Assembly (NCBI GenBank): GCA_938091155.1
Contig: CALKOP010000195.1
Span: 1-32,664 of the forward strand
DNA length: 32,664 nt
Direction of reading: 5' to 3'
Source of the DNA: an uncultured Flavobacteriales bacterium
GTDB lineage: Bacteria > Bacteroidota > Bacteroidia > Flavobacteriales_G > Salibacteraceae
The position numbers and the translations under genes are program-made. The notes beneath the pieces were generated by a model. It did not search any database and had not been told where the DNA came from. It saw only the letters and a list, made by a program, of their open reading frames with translations. Below, piece after piece: positions 1 to 9,008 of the stretch; position 1 is the stretch's first letter; each line of letters begins with the position of its first letter.

Positions 1-201
1 CTTTTTTGTGCTTAATATTTAGTTAACATTGGGTTTAACGGCTGGCCACTTTGGGTTTGTTCATTTTGTAGTCCACAGCCTTTACATAGTAGGCGATCCA
101 CGTAATTTGAGTCGTTTTCTCAGAGTGAATTTATTGTTAAGCTTAAGCTATGTAGGTTAAGCCTATGCTATAAGTTTGAACAAAAAATAAACTTTTGCGG
201 T

Positions 202-1407
202 ATGAAATTTCAACCGCTTTTCTGTGCAACGTTGTTCCTTTTAAGTGCACTAATAAGTCACGCTCAAATAGTTTCCTATCCCGAATGGGGCAAAGGCCTC
301 ACATTTACAAGTGCTGACAGCACTGGGTTCATTAAAATGAGCGCCCGAATTCAAAACCTAGCCGTTGTTGACAAACCGCTTAACCCAACAGGTCAGGATA
401 TCTCAATTTATGGGTTAACCCGCAGAGCACGATTAAAATTTAGTGGATATGCCTTTAATCCAAAACTGACTTATAAAATTGAATTAGGATTAAGTAATAG
501 AGACACCAAATTCTCAGATGATGCCCAGCTTGTTGGAGGAAATGCACGCATGGTATTAGATGCAGTAGTTAAATATCGAGTACTGAAAAACACAACAATT
601 TGGTTTGGTCAAACCAAACTACCCGGTAATAGGGAGCGTGTTGTCTCCTCACAAGCGCTGCAATTTGTTGATCGAAGTAACGTAAATAGTCGATTTAATA
701 TTGATAGAGATTTTGGTTTTCAACTCCACCATAAGTTCTCAATTGGCAATTCAGTTTTAATATTCAAGGAATCCATTTCCGTGGGTGAGGGCAGAAATGT
801 AATTGTGGCAAATTCTGGTGGTTTTGATTATACGGTCAGAGCTGAATTTCTACCGATGGGTGCATTTGAATCAAAAGGAGATTACTTTTCGTCCGATTTA
901 AAACGAGAAACAACTCCTAAACTATCTATCGGGGTTACTGGCGATTATAATGATGGTGCCATTCGTCAGGGTGGTCAGTTAGGCAAGCTCATGGTGGATG
1001 CAAACGGAGAGCTTGTTGAATCCGACCTAACCTCCTTAATGGCCGATATAATCTTTAAATATAGTGGATGGTCAATTCTTGCGGAAGGGGCTTACAGAGA
1101 AAGCAGTCTTGGGGACTATGTTGATGCAAATGGGCGCGCTTTCAGACAGGGCTTTGGTTATAATGTGCAAACCGGTTACTTGTTTAAATCAAACTATGAA
1201 GTAGCGGGACGATACACAAGAGTTTTAGGGTTAAAAGGCGTGGCAAGTGACATAAAGCATACTGAACAATTCACTTTAGGCCTTTCAAAATATATTAAAG
1301 GTCATAACCTAAAACTTCAGACTGACTTAACATACGAGCGAAGACTATATTCCACATTTGTCGAGGATAAATTAGTGTATCGATTCCAAACTGAACTATC
1401 ATTTTAA
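202..1407 (+). CDS. Phosphate-selective porin O/P-like outer membrane porin
   Basis: 401-aa ORF with signal peptide (MKFQPLFCATLFLLSALISHAQ), porin-like body (RARLKFSGYAFNPKLTYKIELGLSNRD, WFGQTKLPGNRERVVSS) and C-terminal aromatic (TELSF); next to a Na/Pi cotransporter gene. Confidence 0.8.
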   Translation: MKFQPLFCATLFLLSALISHAQIVSYPEWGKGLTFTSADSTGFIKMSARIQNLAVVDKPLNPTGQDISIYGLTRRARLKFSGYAFNPKLTYKIELGLSNRDTKFSDDAQLVGGNARMVLDAVVKYRVLKNTTIWFGQTKLPGNRERVVSSQALQFVDRSNVNSRFNIDRDFGFQLHHKFSIGNSVLIFKESISVGEGRNVIVANSGGFDYTVRAEFLPMGAFESKGDYFSSDLKRETTPKLSIGVTGDYNDGAIRQGGQLGKLMVDANGELVESDLTSLMADIIFKYSGWSILAEGAYRESSLGDYVDANGRAFRQGFGYNVQTGYLFKSNYEVAGRYTRVLGLKGVASDIKHTEQFTLGLSKYIKGHNLKLQTDLTYERRLYSTFVEDKLVYRFQTELSF

Positions 1408-1425
1408 ACGTCAATCTCAACCAAT

Positions 1426-3117
1426 ATGGATTACTCATTATTTGATTTTCTAGTACTTCTTGGATCGCTCGGTTTCTTCATCTACGGGATGAAAATCATG
1501 AGTGAGGGTATTCAAAAGGCAGCGGGAACTAGGCTCAGACAAATTCTTGGAGCGATGACCAAAAATCGCTTTTTCGGAGTCCTGACAGGTTTCTTTATTA
1601 CAAGTGTTGTTCAGTCATCTTCTGCAACTACGGTAATGACTGTGAGCTTTGTAAACGCTGGGCTTTTATCACTTGTTGAATCTGCAGGTGTCATGATGGG
1701 GGCTAATATTGGCACAACAATTACTGCTTGGATTGTATCCTATTTTGGATTCAAGTTTAAAATTGTTGCGGTAGCACTACCAATCATTGCCTTTGGCCTT
1801 CCAATGCTACTTTTAGGAAAGCAAAAAGTGAAATCGTGGGGTGAGTTTTTAATTGGATTCGCCTTACTCTTCATGGGACTTGACGCACTAAAGCATGCAG
1901 TTCCAGATCTTAAGGACAATCCAGAGGTGTTGGGCTTTTTAACATCGTTTGCTGACGGAGGAATACTCACTTCACTGCTGTTTGTAATGGTAGGTACCGT
2001 AATTACAATTGTAGTGCAATCATCGAGCGCGGCTATGGCGCTCACTCTGGTCATGTGTCACAATGGTTGGATTCCCTTCCCAGTGGCTGCCGCCATGGTT
2101 CTCGGTGAAAATATCGGAACCACAATAACAGCTGAACTAGCTTCCCTCGTGGGCAACGTTCACGCAAAACGATCGGCAAGAATCCACTCCATGTTTAACA
2201 TTATTGGTGTCACATGGATGTTGCTATTGCTGCCTTTTGCACTTGATGGTATCACTTGGTTTTCGACAAGCGTTATGGGTAATTCCAGCCCATTTGAATC
2301 AAGCGAATCAATTCCATTTGCATTGTCTTACTTCCATACATTTTTCAATCTAACCAATGTTCTTCTTTTGATTTGGTTTGTCCCCTTCCTTGTAAAAATG
2401 GCCATTAAAACGGTGCCGTCAAAAGGGGAAGATGACGAAGACTCGCACCTTGAGTATATCGGTGCGGGACTCATGGGAACGGCTGAATTATCAATTCTAG
2501 AAGTAAAAAAGGAGCTCATCAAATTCTCCGAAATTGCTGAAAAGCATTTATTGATGGTGCACGAATTGATGCTTGAGAAGGACACAAAAAAGAAGCGAAA
2601 GCTCTACACGCGCATTAAAAAATATGAAGACATAACAGACCGCATTGAAGCTGAAATTACAAGCTACCTTACAAAGGTGTCTACCAACCAGATGTCTGAC
2701 AAATCTTCTGGCATTGTTCGCGCCATCCTTAGTATGATCAATGATTTGGAAAGCATTGGAGATGTCTGCTACCAAATGTCCGTAAGTCTAGAACGAAAAG
2801 AGGAGAAGAAAATCTGGTTTACCGCTGAACAAAGAGAAGATCTTTTCGAGCTGTTCAAACTAGTAGAGCATTCTTTGACTAAAACAACTGAAAATCTAAA
2901 TCAAGAATTCGATAAGGTTGAGTTAGATAAGGCCTATAACAGGGAGCGCGACATCAATGAGAAACGAGATAAAATCAAGAAGAAGCATTTCAAAAACATT
3001 GAAAAAGCTGAATATGGTTTTGAAAATGGAATGATTTACAACGATCTCTTTTCATCCTTGGAAAAGATTGGTGATCATACGATCAATGTGAATGAGGCGA
3101 TTGCGGGTAAGATCTAG
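1426..3117 (+). CDS. Na/Pi cotransporter family protein (NptA/PNaS type) with C-terminal PhoU-like domain
   Basis: 563-aa ORF; duplicated VVQSSSATT / VVQSSSAAMAL and GANIGTTITA / GENIGTTITAE motifs characteristic of Na/Pi cotransporters; helical C-terminus with KIGDHTINVNEAI as in PhoU domains. Confidence 0.93.
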   Translation: MDYSLFDFLVLLGSLGFFIYGMKIMSEGIQKAAGTRLRQILGAMTKNRFFGVLTGFFITSVVQSSSATTVMTVSFVNAGLLSLVESAGVMMGANIGTTITAWIVSYFGFKFKIVAVALPIIAFGLPMLLLGKQKVKSWGEFLIGFALLFMGLDALKHAVPDLKDNPEVLGFLTSFADGGILTSLLFVMVGTVITIVVQSSSAAMALTLVMCHNGWIPFPVAAAMVLGENIGTTITAELASLVGNVHAKRSARIHSMFNIIGVTWMLLLLPFALDGITWFSTSVMGNSSPFESSESIPFALSYFHTFFNLTNVLLLIWFVPFLVKMAIKTVPSKGEDDEDSHLEYIGAGLMGTAELSILEVKKELIKFSEIAEKHLLMVHELMLEKDTKKKRKLYTRIKKYEDITDRIEAEITSYLTKVSTNQMSDKSSGIVRAILSMINDLESIGDVCYQMSVSLERKEEKKIWFTAEQREDLFELFKLVEHSLTKTTENLNQEFDKVELDKAYNRERDINEKRDKIKKKHFKNIEKAEYGFENGMIYNDLFSSLEKIGDHTINVNEAIAGKI

Positions 3118-3611
3118 TTCGGAAAAATAAACTCCGGTGTTGTAATCACCTGACTTTCGTTTCCCGCCCGGTCCACTAATTGGGTTTCAAATCTGATGGT
3201 ATCACTATTCTGACGAATACTGCCAAATGGCTGTTCAATAAATCCCTCCGATTTTTGATTATCCTTCACCTTACTTGATGTGGGTACTTGAGAAAACAAA
3301 AGATTTGAATCAACCGGGTCAACTGGAATAAACTTAACCCATTCACCATTCAGCTTTTCAAATAAGTAAGTTTTTAGGTTCTTTAGATCGCCTTCCCTTA
3401 TTCCAATATCCCCTTGGCAATCTTCAAATTTTGTCCATAGCACTAATGTATCTGCAGCAAATGGGTTGTTCGGGTCAGCAGAAATGTATTCAAACTGATG
3501 AAAACTGAAGCTCGGCGCCACTTCATCGCAATTATCCGTTTGGCAACCCACCAAAACCAATAAGCCGAAAAGCGCTGCTACCTTTGTGTATTGAATAAAC
3601 CTAAGTGTCAT
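3114..3611 (-). CDS. Putative lipoprotein, unknown function
   Basis: Internal ATG at 3611 gives MTLRFIQYTKVAALFGLLVLVGCQ, a lipoprotein signal with lipobox LVGC; the longer 3755 start in the ORF track is less likely. Confidence 0.7.
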   Translation of the reverse strand: MTLRFIQYTKVAALFGLLVLVGCQTDNCDEVAPSFSFHQFEYISADPNNPFAADTLVLWTKFEDCQGDIGIREGDLKNLKTYLFEKLNGEWVKFIPVDPVDSNLLFSQVPTSSKVKDNQKSEGFIEQPFGSIRQNSDTIRFETQLVDRAGNESQVITTPEFIFPN

Positions 3612-3612
3612 T

Positions 3613-4572
3613 TTGATTCCATCGAAGTTACAGATTGCAAAAGAATTAATTAATCTCTCATCAGACGAGGAGTTCGATCGCATGGCTAATTCGATAATGC
3701 AATACCAAAAAGACTCCATTCCTGTTTTAGAACAATATTGGTCTCTTATCAACAATCAATATGCGCCTATTCCCATAGAACTCTTCAAAATGTATCGTAT
3801 CAGTTCAAAGGAGCAAACGGAGGTTGCATTTAAAAGCAGCGGCACAACTTCAAATAACAGATCAACGCATCATGTTGCGGATATTGACCTTTACAAATCG
3901 CTTAGTCTTTCACATTTTGAAAAGCATTTTGGAAAGGTATCCGACCAAGTAGTGCTGGCATTACTACCATCTTATCTTGAAAACGGTGACTCGTCATTGG
4001 TCTTCATGGTGAATCATTTCATTGAAACCTCAACGCTGGCAGCTTCATCTTTTGTAACGCTAGCCGAATGTGCTGATTCACTTAAAAAACTTCAAAAGAC
4101 CAACACTCCAACGGTACTATTCGGAGTAAGTTTTGCTCTATTGGATCTGGCGGAAGCCCTGAAAATAGATTTCCCAGCGTTAACGATCATTGAGACTGGC
4201 GGAATGAAGGGCAAACGAAAAGAAATGACACGGGTTGAGCTTCATTCTCAAATTAATGGTTCGTTCTCTCAGTCTAAAATTGAGTCCGAATATGGAATGA
4301 CCGAGCTGTTATCTCAAGCCTACACCACTGACGGAGTTTGGTTTCGTCCACCAAATTGGATGCGGATTTCTATAACGGACGTAAGCGACCCATTTAAAAC
4401 CTTGCCAGTAGGATCTAGAGGCCTATTGGCCATTACCGATTTGGCAAATATTTATAGTTGCTCATTTATACAGACAAGAGATGTTGGCGTGTTAAATGAA
4501 TTTGGCGGTTTCACTGTGGAAGGCAGGTTAGATAATAGCGACATTCGCGGTTGCAACTTATTACATCCATAA
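3613..4572 (+). CDS. LuxE/PaaK-like acyltransferase (acyl-protein synthetase family)
   Basis: FKSSGTTSNNRSTHHV (SSGTTS adenylation-type loop), ESEYGMTELLSQAY and GLLAITDLANIYSCSFIQTRDVG motifs as in LuxE-family proteins. The start at 3613 is TTG; an ATG start at 3682 is an alternative. Confidence 0.72.
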   Translation: MIPSKLQIAKELINLSSDEEFDRMANSIMQYQKDSIPVLEQYWSLINNQYAPIPIELFKMYRISSKEQTEVAFKSSGTTSNNRSTHHVADIDLYKSLSLSHFEKHFGKVSDQVVLALLPSYLENGDSSLVFMVNHFIETSTLAASSFVTLAECADSLKKLQKTNTPTVLFGVSFALLDLAEALKIDFPALTIIETGGMKGKRKEMTRVELHSQINGSFSQSKIESEYGMTELLSQAYTTDGVWFRPPNWMRISITDVSDPFKTLPVGSRGLLAITDLANIYSCSFIQTRDVGVLNEFGGFTVEGRLDNSDIRGCNLLHP

Positions 4573-4611
4573 TTTGGAATAATGATTGCCTTGTAGACAA
4601 AAAATACGATT

Positions 4612-5142
4612 ATGAAAAAGCTTCCATTATTATTATTGACAATCACAATACTTGCGAGTTGTTCGAATAAATATGTGCTTAACTCACGAGTTATTAATGA
4701 GTACAAACTCACATATCAAGATTTGTCTACAATTCAGTATTACAATAGCCACGATATTGTACTTACCAGTTACGATCAAGTAACCAGCGACAAATCCACT
4801 TCAAAAGGCAACTTGAATGTAAGCTTTGGCAAAGAAGTAGACCAAGTTATCATCAAAGCTGGCACAAAAGGTAAAATCATAAAAGACCTAGGAGAAGGAA
4901 AATATGCGGTGTCTTTTGAGCCGGATGATTCAAAGCAACTTGTGTTTGCAAGAGGAGATAAATTTGATGTTTATCATTTGCAGGCACTAGAGTGGAAAAG
5001 CGGTCGAGGTAAAGTACAGTATGGCGAAAAAACCTTTTATACTCATTCAGGAGCTGACGAATGTATCCTTCGGTTTAAGCTAAAAAGGAAGTATAAAGAG
5101 AATCGTAAAATGCGCGTTGCGAAGGGTAATAAGGTCAAATAA
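4612..5142 (+). CDS. Putative lipoprotein, unknown function
   Basis: MKKLPLLLLTITILASCSNKY lipoprotein signal; 176-aa intact ORF with a basic C-terminus. Confidence 0.65.
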   Translation: MKKLPLLLLTITILASCSNKYVLNSRVINEYKLTYQDLSTIQYYNSHDIVLTSYDQVTSDKSTSKGNLNVSFGKEVDQVIIKAGTKGKIIKDLGEGKYAVSFEPDDSKQLVFARGDKFDVYHLQALEWKSGRGKVQYGEKTFYTHSGADECILRFKLKRKYKENRKMRVAKGNKVK

Positions 5143-5193
5143 ATCCCTGTGGCTTTCAATCAATCTTGGCTTTCGCTTTCTTTGTAATCAATT

Positions 5194-6447
5194 ATGAAAA
5201 AGCTATCGCTCGTTTTTCCTGCAATTTTTGTGCTTGTCGTAATTTGTAGCTGTGCTAAGGAAGGCTGCACCGATCCTGAGGCGCTTAATTATGATAAGAT
5301 AGCCGAGCGTGATGACGAAAGTTGTCGCTATGGTGATAAGTATAACACCCAAAAAAAATCACTTATTAGAAACCATGCGACAATTGCCTTCGCACTGTAT
5401 TCTGATGCTTTGTTTCAAGCAACAAATTTGCAAACAACTATAGCAACATTTGTTGCGGAACCCTCAGATGATGGTTTAAGCGAGTCCCGCCTAGCATGGA
5501 GAAACGCCTACTTTGCATACCTACAATGTGAGGCATTACGATTTTCCAAGGGGCCGATTGATGATGACCGTGAGCTTTCGAGGTTAATTGGCAGATGGCC
5601 CATCAACCATGAACTAATAGATTATACAAACGCCCAAACTGGTGGTCTAATATCAGATACCAGTGCCTTACCGAATGTAACAGCGGGAGCATTATCGGCC
5701 CTAAATGAAAACGTTGAGAATAATCAAACGACTGTGGGTTTTCACGCTATCGAATTCTTGTTGTGGGGACAAGATGACGAGGATGTTTCGCTATTAACTA
5801 CTGGAAACCGAACCTATTTGGACTATGATGATGCCGACAATTCGATTCTAAATATTGAACGAAGGGCTGCGTACCTCTCGGTTTGCAGTGAGCTATTGGT
5901 AAGGCAAATAGGGTTATTAGCTAATGAATGGGATTCAGCAAGTTCAAAGAATTATCGCAATGAGTTTTTAGACCTAGATGTTAATCTCGCATTAAAGAAT
6001 ATTTTGAATGGTTTAGGTACATTGACAAAATCCGAATTAGCCAACAGGGCCTTGAGAAAACCTACGGCCAGCGGATCGCAGAAACTAGAGATTTCAAACT
6101 TTAGTGACAACACCAGTACTGATGTTATTGCGATGTCAAACAGCATTGAAATTTTTTATCGAGGTAAATACACGCCTCTTGCAGCTACAGAAATTGAAGG
6201 TAAATCTGTGGACGACTTAATTACCGAGGCTAATCCTAAATTAGCAGCATTAGTAGATAAAAAGATAATCGAATCCTTGGAACTCATAAACGCAATTCCC
6301 TCTCCCTTTGACTCGCAAGCGTCCCAAGAGGCTGAGTTTGGAGCTGGATCAATTGCCAAAGCGGTTGTCGCCTTAGACGAGCTGGAAGAATTATTGAAGG
6401 AAGTCGCTCGCGAATTTGAAATAGGTCTAGAAACCGATCTTCCATAG
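5194..6447 (+). CDS. Imelysin family (IrpA-like) lipoprotein with N-terminal GCTDPxALNY Cys motif
   Basis: Lipoprotein signal (LVVICSCAKE), GCTDPEALNYDKIAERDDESC motif, GxHxxE motif in GFHAIEFLLWGQD typical of imelysins. Confidence 0.85.
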   Translation: MKKLSLVFPAIFVLVVICSCAKEGCTDPEALNYDKIAERDDESCRYGDKYNTQKKSLIRNHATIAFALYSDALFQATNLQTTIATFVAEPSDDGLSESRLAWRNAYFAYLQCEALRFSKGPIDDDRELSRLIGRWPINHELIDYTNAQTGGLISDTSALPNVTAGALSALNENVENNQTTVGFHAIEFLLWGQDDEDVSLLTTGNRTYLDYDDADNSILNIERRAAYLSVCSELLVRQIGLLANEWDSASSKNYRNEFLDLDVNLALKNILNGLGTLTKSELANRALRKPTASGSQKLEISNFSDNTSTDVIAMSNSIEIFYRGKYTPLAATEIEGKSVDDLITEANPKLAALVDKKIIESLELINAIPSPFDSQASQEAEFGAGSIAKAVVALDELEELLKEVAREFEIGLETDLP

Positions 6448-6448
6448 A

Positions 6449-7723
6449 CTATTCTGCAATTGCTAGGAAATAGTTCTTCTTACCTCTTTGAAGAAGGATA
6501 AACTTACCCGCAATTAGGTTCTCAGAACTAGTCGTAAATGAGTCGCTCACTTTATTCTTATTGATAGATATACTGTTTTCCTTTAATGCTCTCCGAGCCT
6601 CTCCATTGGAGTTTAAGAATCCTGTCTTTTCAGCTAACAGGCTAACAATATCAATTCCAGCCTCTATTTCTGACTTGGATACATTTGCCTGAGGTACTCC
6701 CTCGAATACATCGAGGACTGTTGCCTCATCCAGCGACATTAGCACTTCACTTGTACTCTTACCAAAAAGAACTTCTGATGCATCAATGGCTTTCGAAAGA
6801 TCATTTTCTGAATGAACTCTTTTTGTGAGCTCCTCCGCCAATGCTTTTTGAGCAGTTCGCATGTGTGGTGCCTGTGCATGTTCAGCTTCAATAGCCACTA
6901 TTTCTTCTTGATTCATCAAAGAGAAGACACGTAAATAATTGCCTATGTCAGCATCAGCAGTGTTGAGCAAGAATTGGTAGAATTTATAAGGCGATGTACG
7001 ATTAGGATCGAGCCAGATATTGCCACCTTCGGTTTTTCCAAACTTAGTACCATCCATCTTTTTAATCAAAGGAGTAGTCAATGCAGACACGTTACCTGAC
7101 TCTAACCTTCTTATCAATTCTGTGCCCGTGGTAATGTTTCCCCATTGATCGCTTCCACCCATTTGAATTTGGCATCCATGATGCTTCCAAAGGTGATAGA
7201 AATCGTAACCCTGGATTAACTGATAACTAAACTCAGTAAATGACATCCCAGTATCCAGTCTGTTTTTGACCGAATCCTTTGCCATCATGTAGTTTACACT
7301 GGTGTGCTTACCAACATCGCGGATAAACTCGAGAAACCCAAATTCCTTAAACCAATCGTAATTGTTGACGATTTGTGCAGCATTTTTTCCTTCAAAATCT
7401 AAAAACTTTTCAAGCTGTTTTTTTTGGCTTTCAAGATTATGATTGAGGAGGTCTACGTCCAGAAGATTTCTTTCTGCGGATTTCCCACTCGGATCTCCTA
7501 CCATTCCTGTGGCACCACCAACAAGAGCAATCGGAGTATTTCCCGTTCGTTGAAAATGGGTGAGCGTCATCACCTGAACCATATTGCCTATTCCTAAAGA
7601 ATCTGCCGTTGGGTCAAAACCAATGTAGCCTGAAATAGGACCTTTAGTAAATAACTCTTCTGTACCCGGAGTCATGTCATACAACATGTTTCTCCACCTT
7701 AATTCTTCAACAAAATTCATCAT
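6449..7723 (-). CDS. tyrS: Tyrosyl-tRNA synthetase
   Basis: GYIGFDPTADSLGIGNMVQ (class I HIGH-like region), LVGGATGMVGDPSGKSAERN, QMGGSDQWGNITTG, KMDGTKFGKTEGGNIWLD (KMSKS-like), C-terminal S4 region. Confidence 0.97.
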   Translation of the reverse strand: MMNFVEELRWRNMLYDMTPGTEELFTKGPISGYIGFDPTADSLGIGNMVQVMTLTHFQRTGNTPIALVGGATGMVGDPSGKSAERNLLDVDLLNHNLESQKKQLEKFLDFEGKNAAQIVNNYDWFKEFGFLEFIRDVGKHTSVNYMMAKDSVKNRLDTGMSFTEFSYQLIQGYDFYHLWKHHGCQIQMGGSDQWGNITTGTELIRRLESGNVSALTTPLIKKMDGTKFGKTEGGNIWLDPNRTSPYKFYQFLLNTADADIGNYLRVFSLMNQEEIVAIEAEHAQAPHMRTAQKALAEELTKRVHSENDLSKAIDASEVLFGKSTSEVLMSLDEATVLDVFEGVPQANVSKSEIEAGIDIVSLLAEKTGFLNSNGEARRALKENSISINKNKVSDSFTTSSENLIAGKFILLQRGKKNYFLAIAE

Positions 7724-7781
7724 GGCTTCAGCATTTTCGCGGCAAAAATAACCTTATCCAAACAAGGCTATAATCGAAAAA
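7700..7781 (-). promoter_or_regulatory. Putative tyrS promoter, TAnnTTTG-type -7 element
   Basis: Minus strand upstream of tyrS reads ...GGTTATTTTTGCCGCG..., containing TATTTTTG (TAnnTTTG). No convincingly spaced -33 element. Confidence 0.35.
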
Positions 7782-8777
7782 CTACTCGTTGATAATCTCA
7801 AAAAGTTTATCCAAGTTTGGCGTAAGAATAATCTCAATCCTCCGGTTCTTTGCCTTCCCTTCTGCGGTGCTATTTGACTCAACTGGCACATACTCACCTC
7901 TACCCGCGGCTGTCAGCATAGATTGATTCATTTTACCATCGGTTGTCATAATTTTCACAACAGATGTAGCTCTAATCACACTAAGGTCCCAATTGTCTTT
8001 AATGGCTCCGCTACCATTAAAAGGATCCGTGTCCGTATGACCTTCCACCAAAATCGTAATATCTTGTTCGTCTTTGATAACTATAGCTAAATCAATGAGC
8101 GCCTTCTTACCCTCTGCGTTTACTACAGTGCTTCCGCTTGGAAACAACAACTTCGCCTCTAAACTCACGTATATCTTGCCGTTCTTTTGCTCAACAGTTA
8201 ACCCCTTGTCTTTAAATCCTAGAAGAGCATTGGATATTCTATCCTTCAACGCACGAACCGCAGCATCCTTTTCTGCTATTATGTTTTCAAGTTCCAGGAC
8301 CCTCGCTTCACGTATTTTCAACTCTTTTTCCAAATCGTCCAGGCGCTTTTCCTTGGCATTTAATTGTTTCTCCAATTCTCTAAGTCGATCTTCCTTTGCC
8401 AACAGTTCTTCTTGCGTATCGCGTAAAATCTTCACCAGTTTTCTGTTTTCTGCAGAACCTTGCGTATTCGCTTCATTCAGTCGATCCAATAAATCTTGAT
8501 TTCGCTTATCTAGTTCTGATTGCTTCTGACGGGTCATTCGTACCTCACGTCCAAGGTCAATCGTATCACTTTTGAGTTGTGCGTATTTTTTAGACAAGCT
8601 CTCTAGGTCCGCTTTCAACTCATCGTTGTCTGCAGTGAGAGTGCGGTTTGCGCTAGATAAATCCTGTCGTTCGTTTTCGCACTTTTCCTGTGATGCTTTT
8701 AAATCGTTGTATTGCTTTGAAGGAACACAAGAGGCCAAAGCAAATAGCGTTGCTCCTACTATCAAAAATCTTTTCAT
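7782..8777 (-). CDS. OmpA family lipoprotein with long coiled-coil region
   Basis: MKRFLIVGATLFALASCVPSKQ lipoprotein signal; long heptad region; C-terminal OmpA-like motif ILVEGHTDTDPF...NWDLSVIRATSVVKIM...GRGEYVPV...AKNRRIEIILTP. Confidence 0.92.
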   Translation of the reverse strand: MKRFLIVGATLFALASCVPSKQYNDLKASQEKCENERQDLSSANRTLTADNDELKADLESLSKKYAQLKSDTIDLGREVRMTRQKQSELDKRNQDLLDRLNEANTQGSAENRKLVKILRDTQEELLAKEDRLRELEKQLNAKEKRLDDLEKELKIREARVLELENIIAEKDAAVRALKDRISNALLGFKDKGLTVEQKNGKIYVSLEAKLLFPSGSTVVNAEGKKALIDLAIVIKDEQDITILVEGHTDTDPFNGSGAIKDNWDLSVIRATSVVKIMTTDGKMNQSMLTAAGRGEYVPVESNSTAEGKAKNRRIEIILTPNLDKLFEIINE

Positions 8778-9008
8778 ACCCGCTCTTTGTTTAAGATATG
8801 GCAAAGCTACCTGCTCAATGCATGAACCAATTGCTAGCATTCAGGACTTACTAACAGCAATCTATTGGAATTGCCGCTTTTTAGAATTTACAGCTCCGAG
8901 GTCCTTGTTTATTCTCTAACGAAATACAAACCTCAAATACTCGTTTCATGACCTCATCATTCTGGGTTGCTTAATTTCATTTAGAATATCACTGCGGCAA
9001 GCGTGCCG

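Noticed and set aside
1740-2775. Minus-strand ORFs inside the Na/Pi cotransporter gene
   Set aside because: Antisense frames of a confidently assigned gene, no signal peptide or recognisable motif.
8074-8919. Plus-strand ORFs 8074-8499 and 8572-8919
   Set aside because: Antisense shadows of the OmpA-family gene; Ser/Phe-rich composition expected from reverse coding of Lys/Glu-rich coiled coil.
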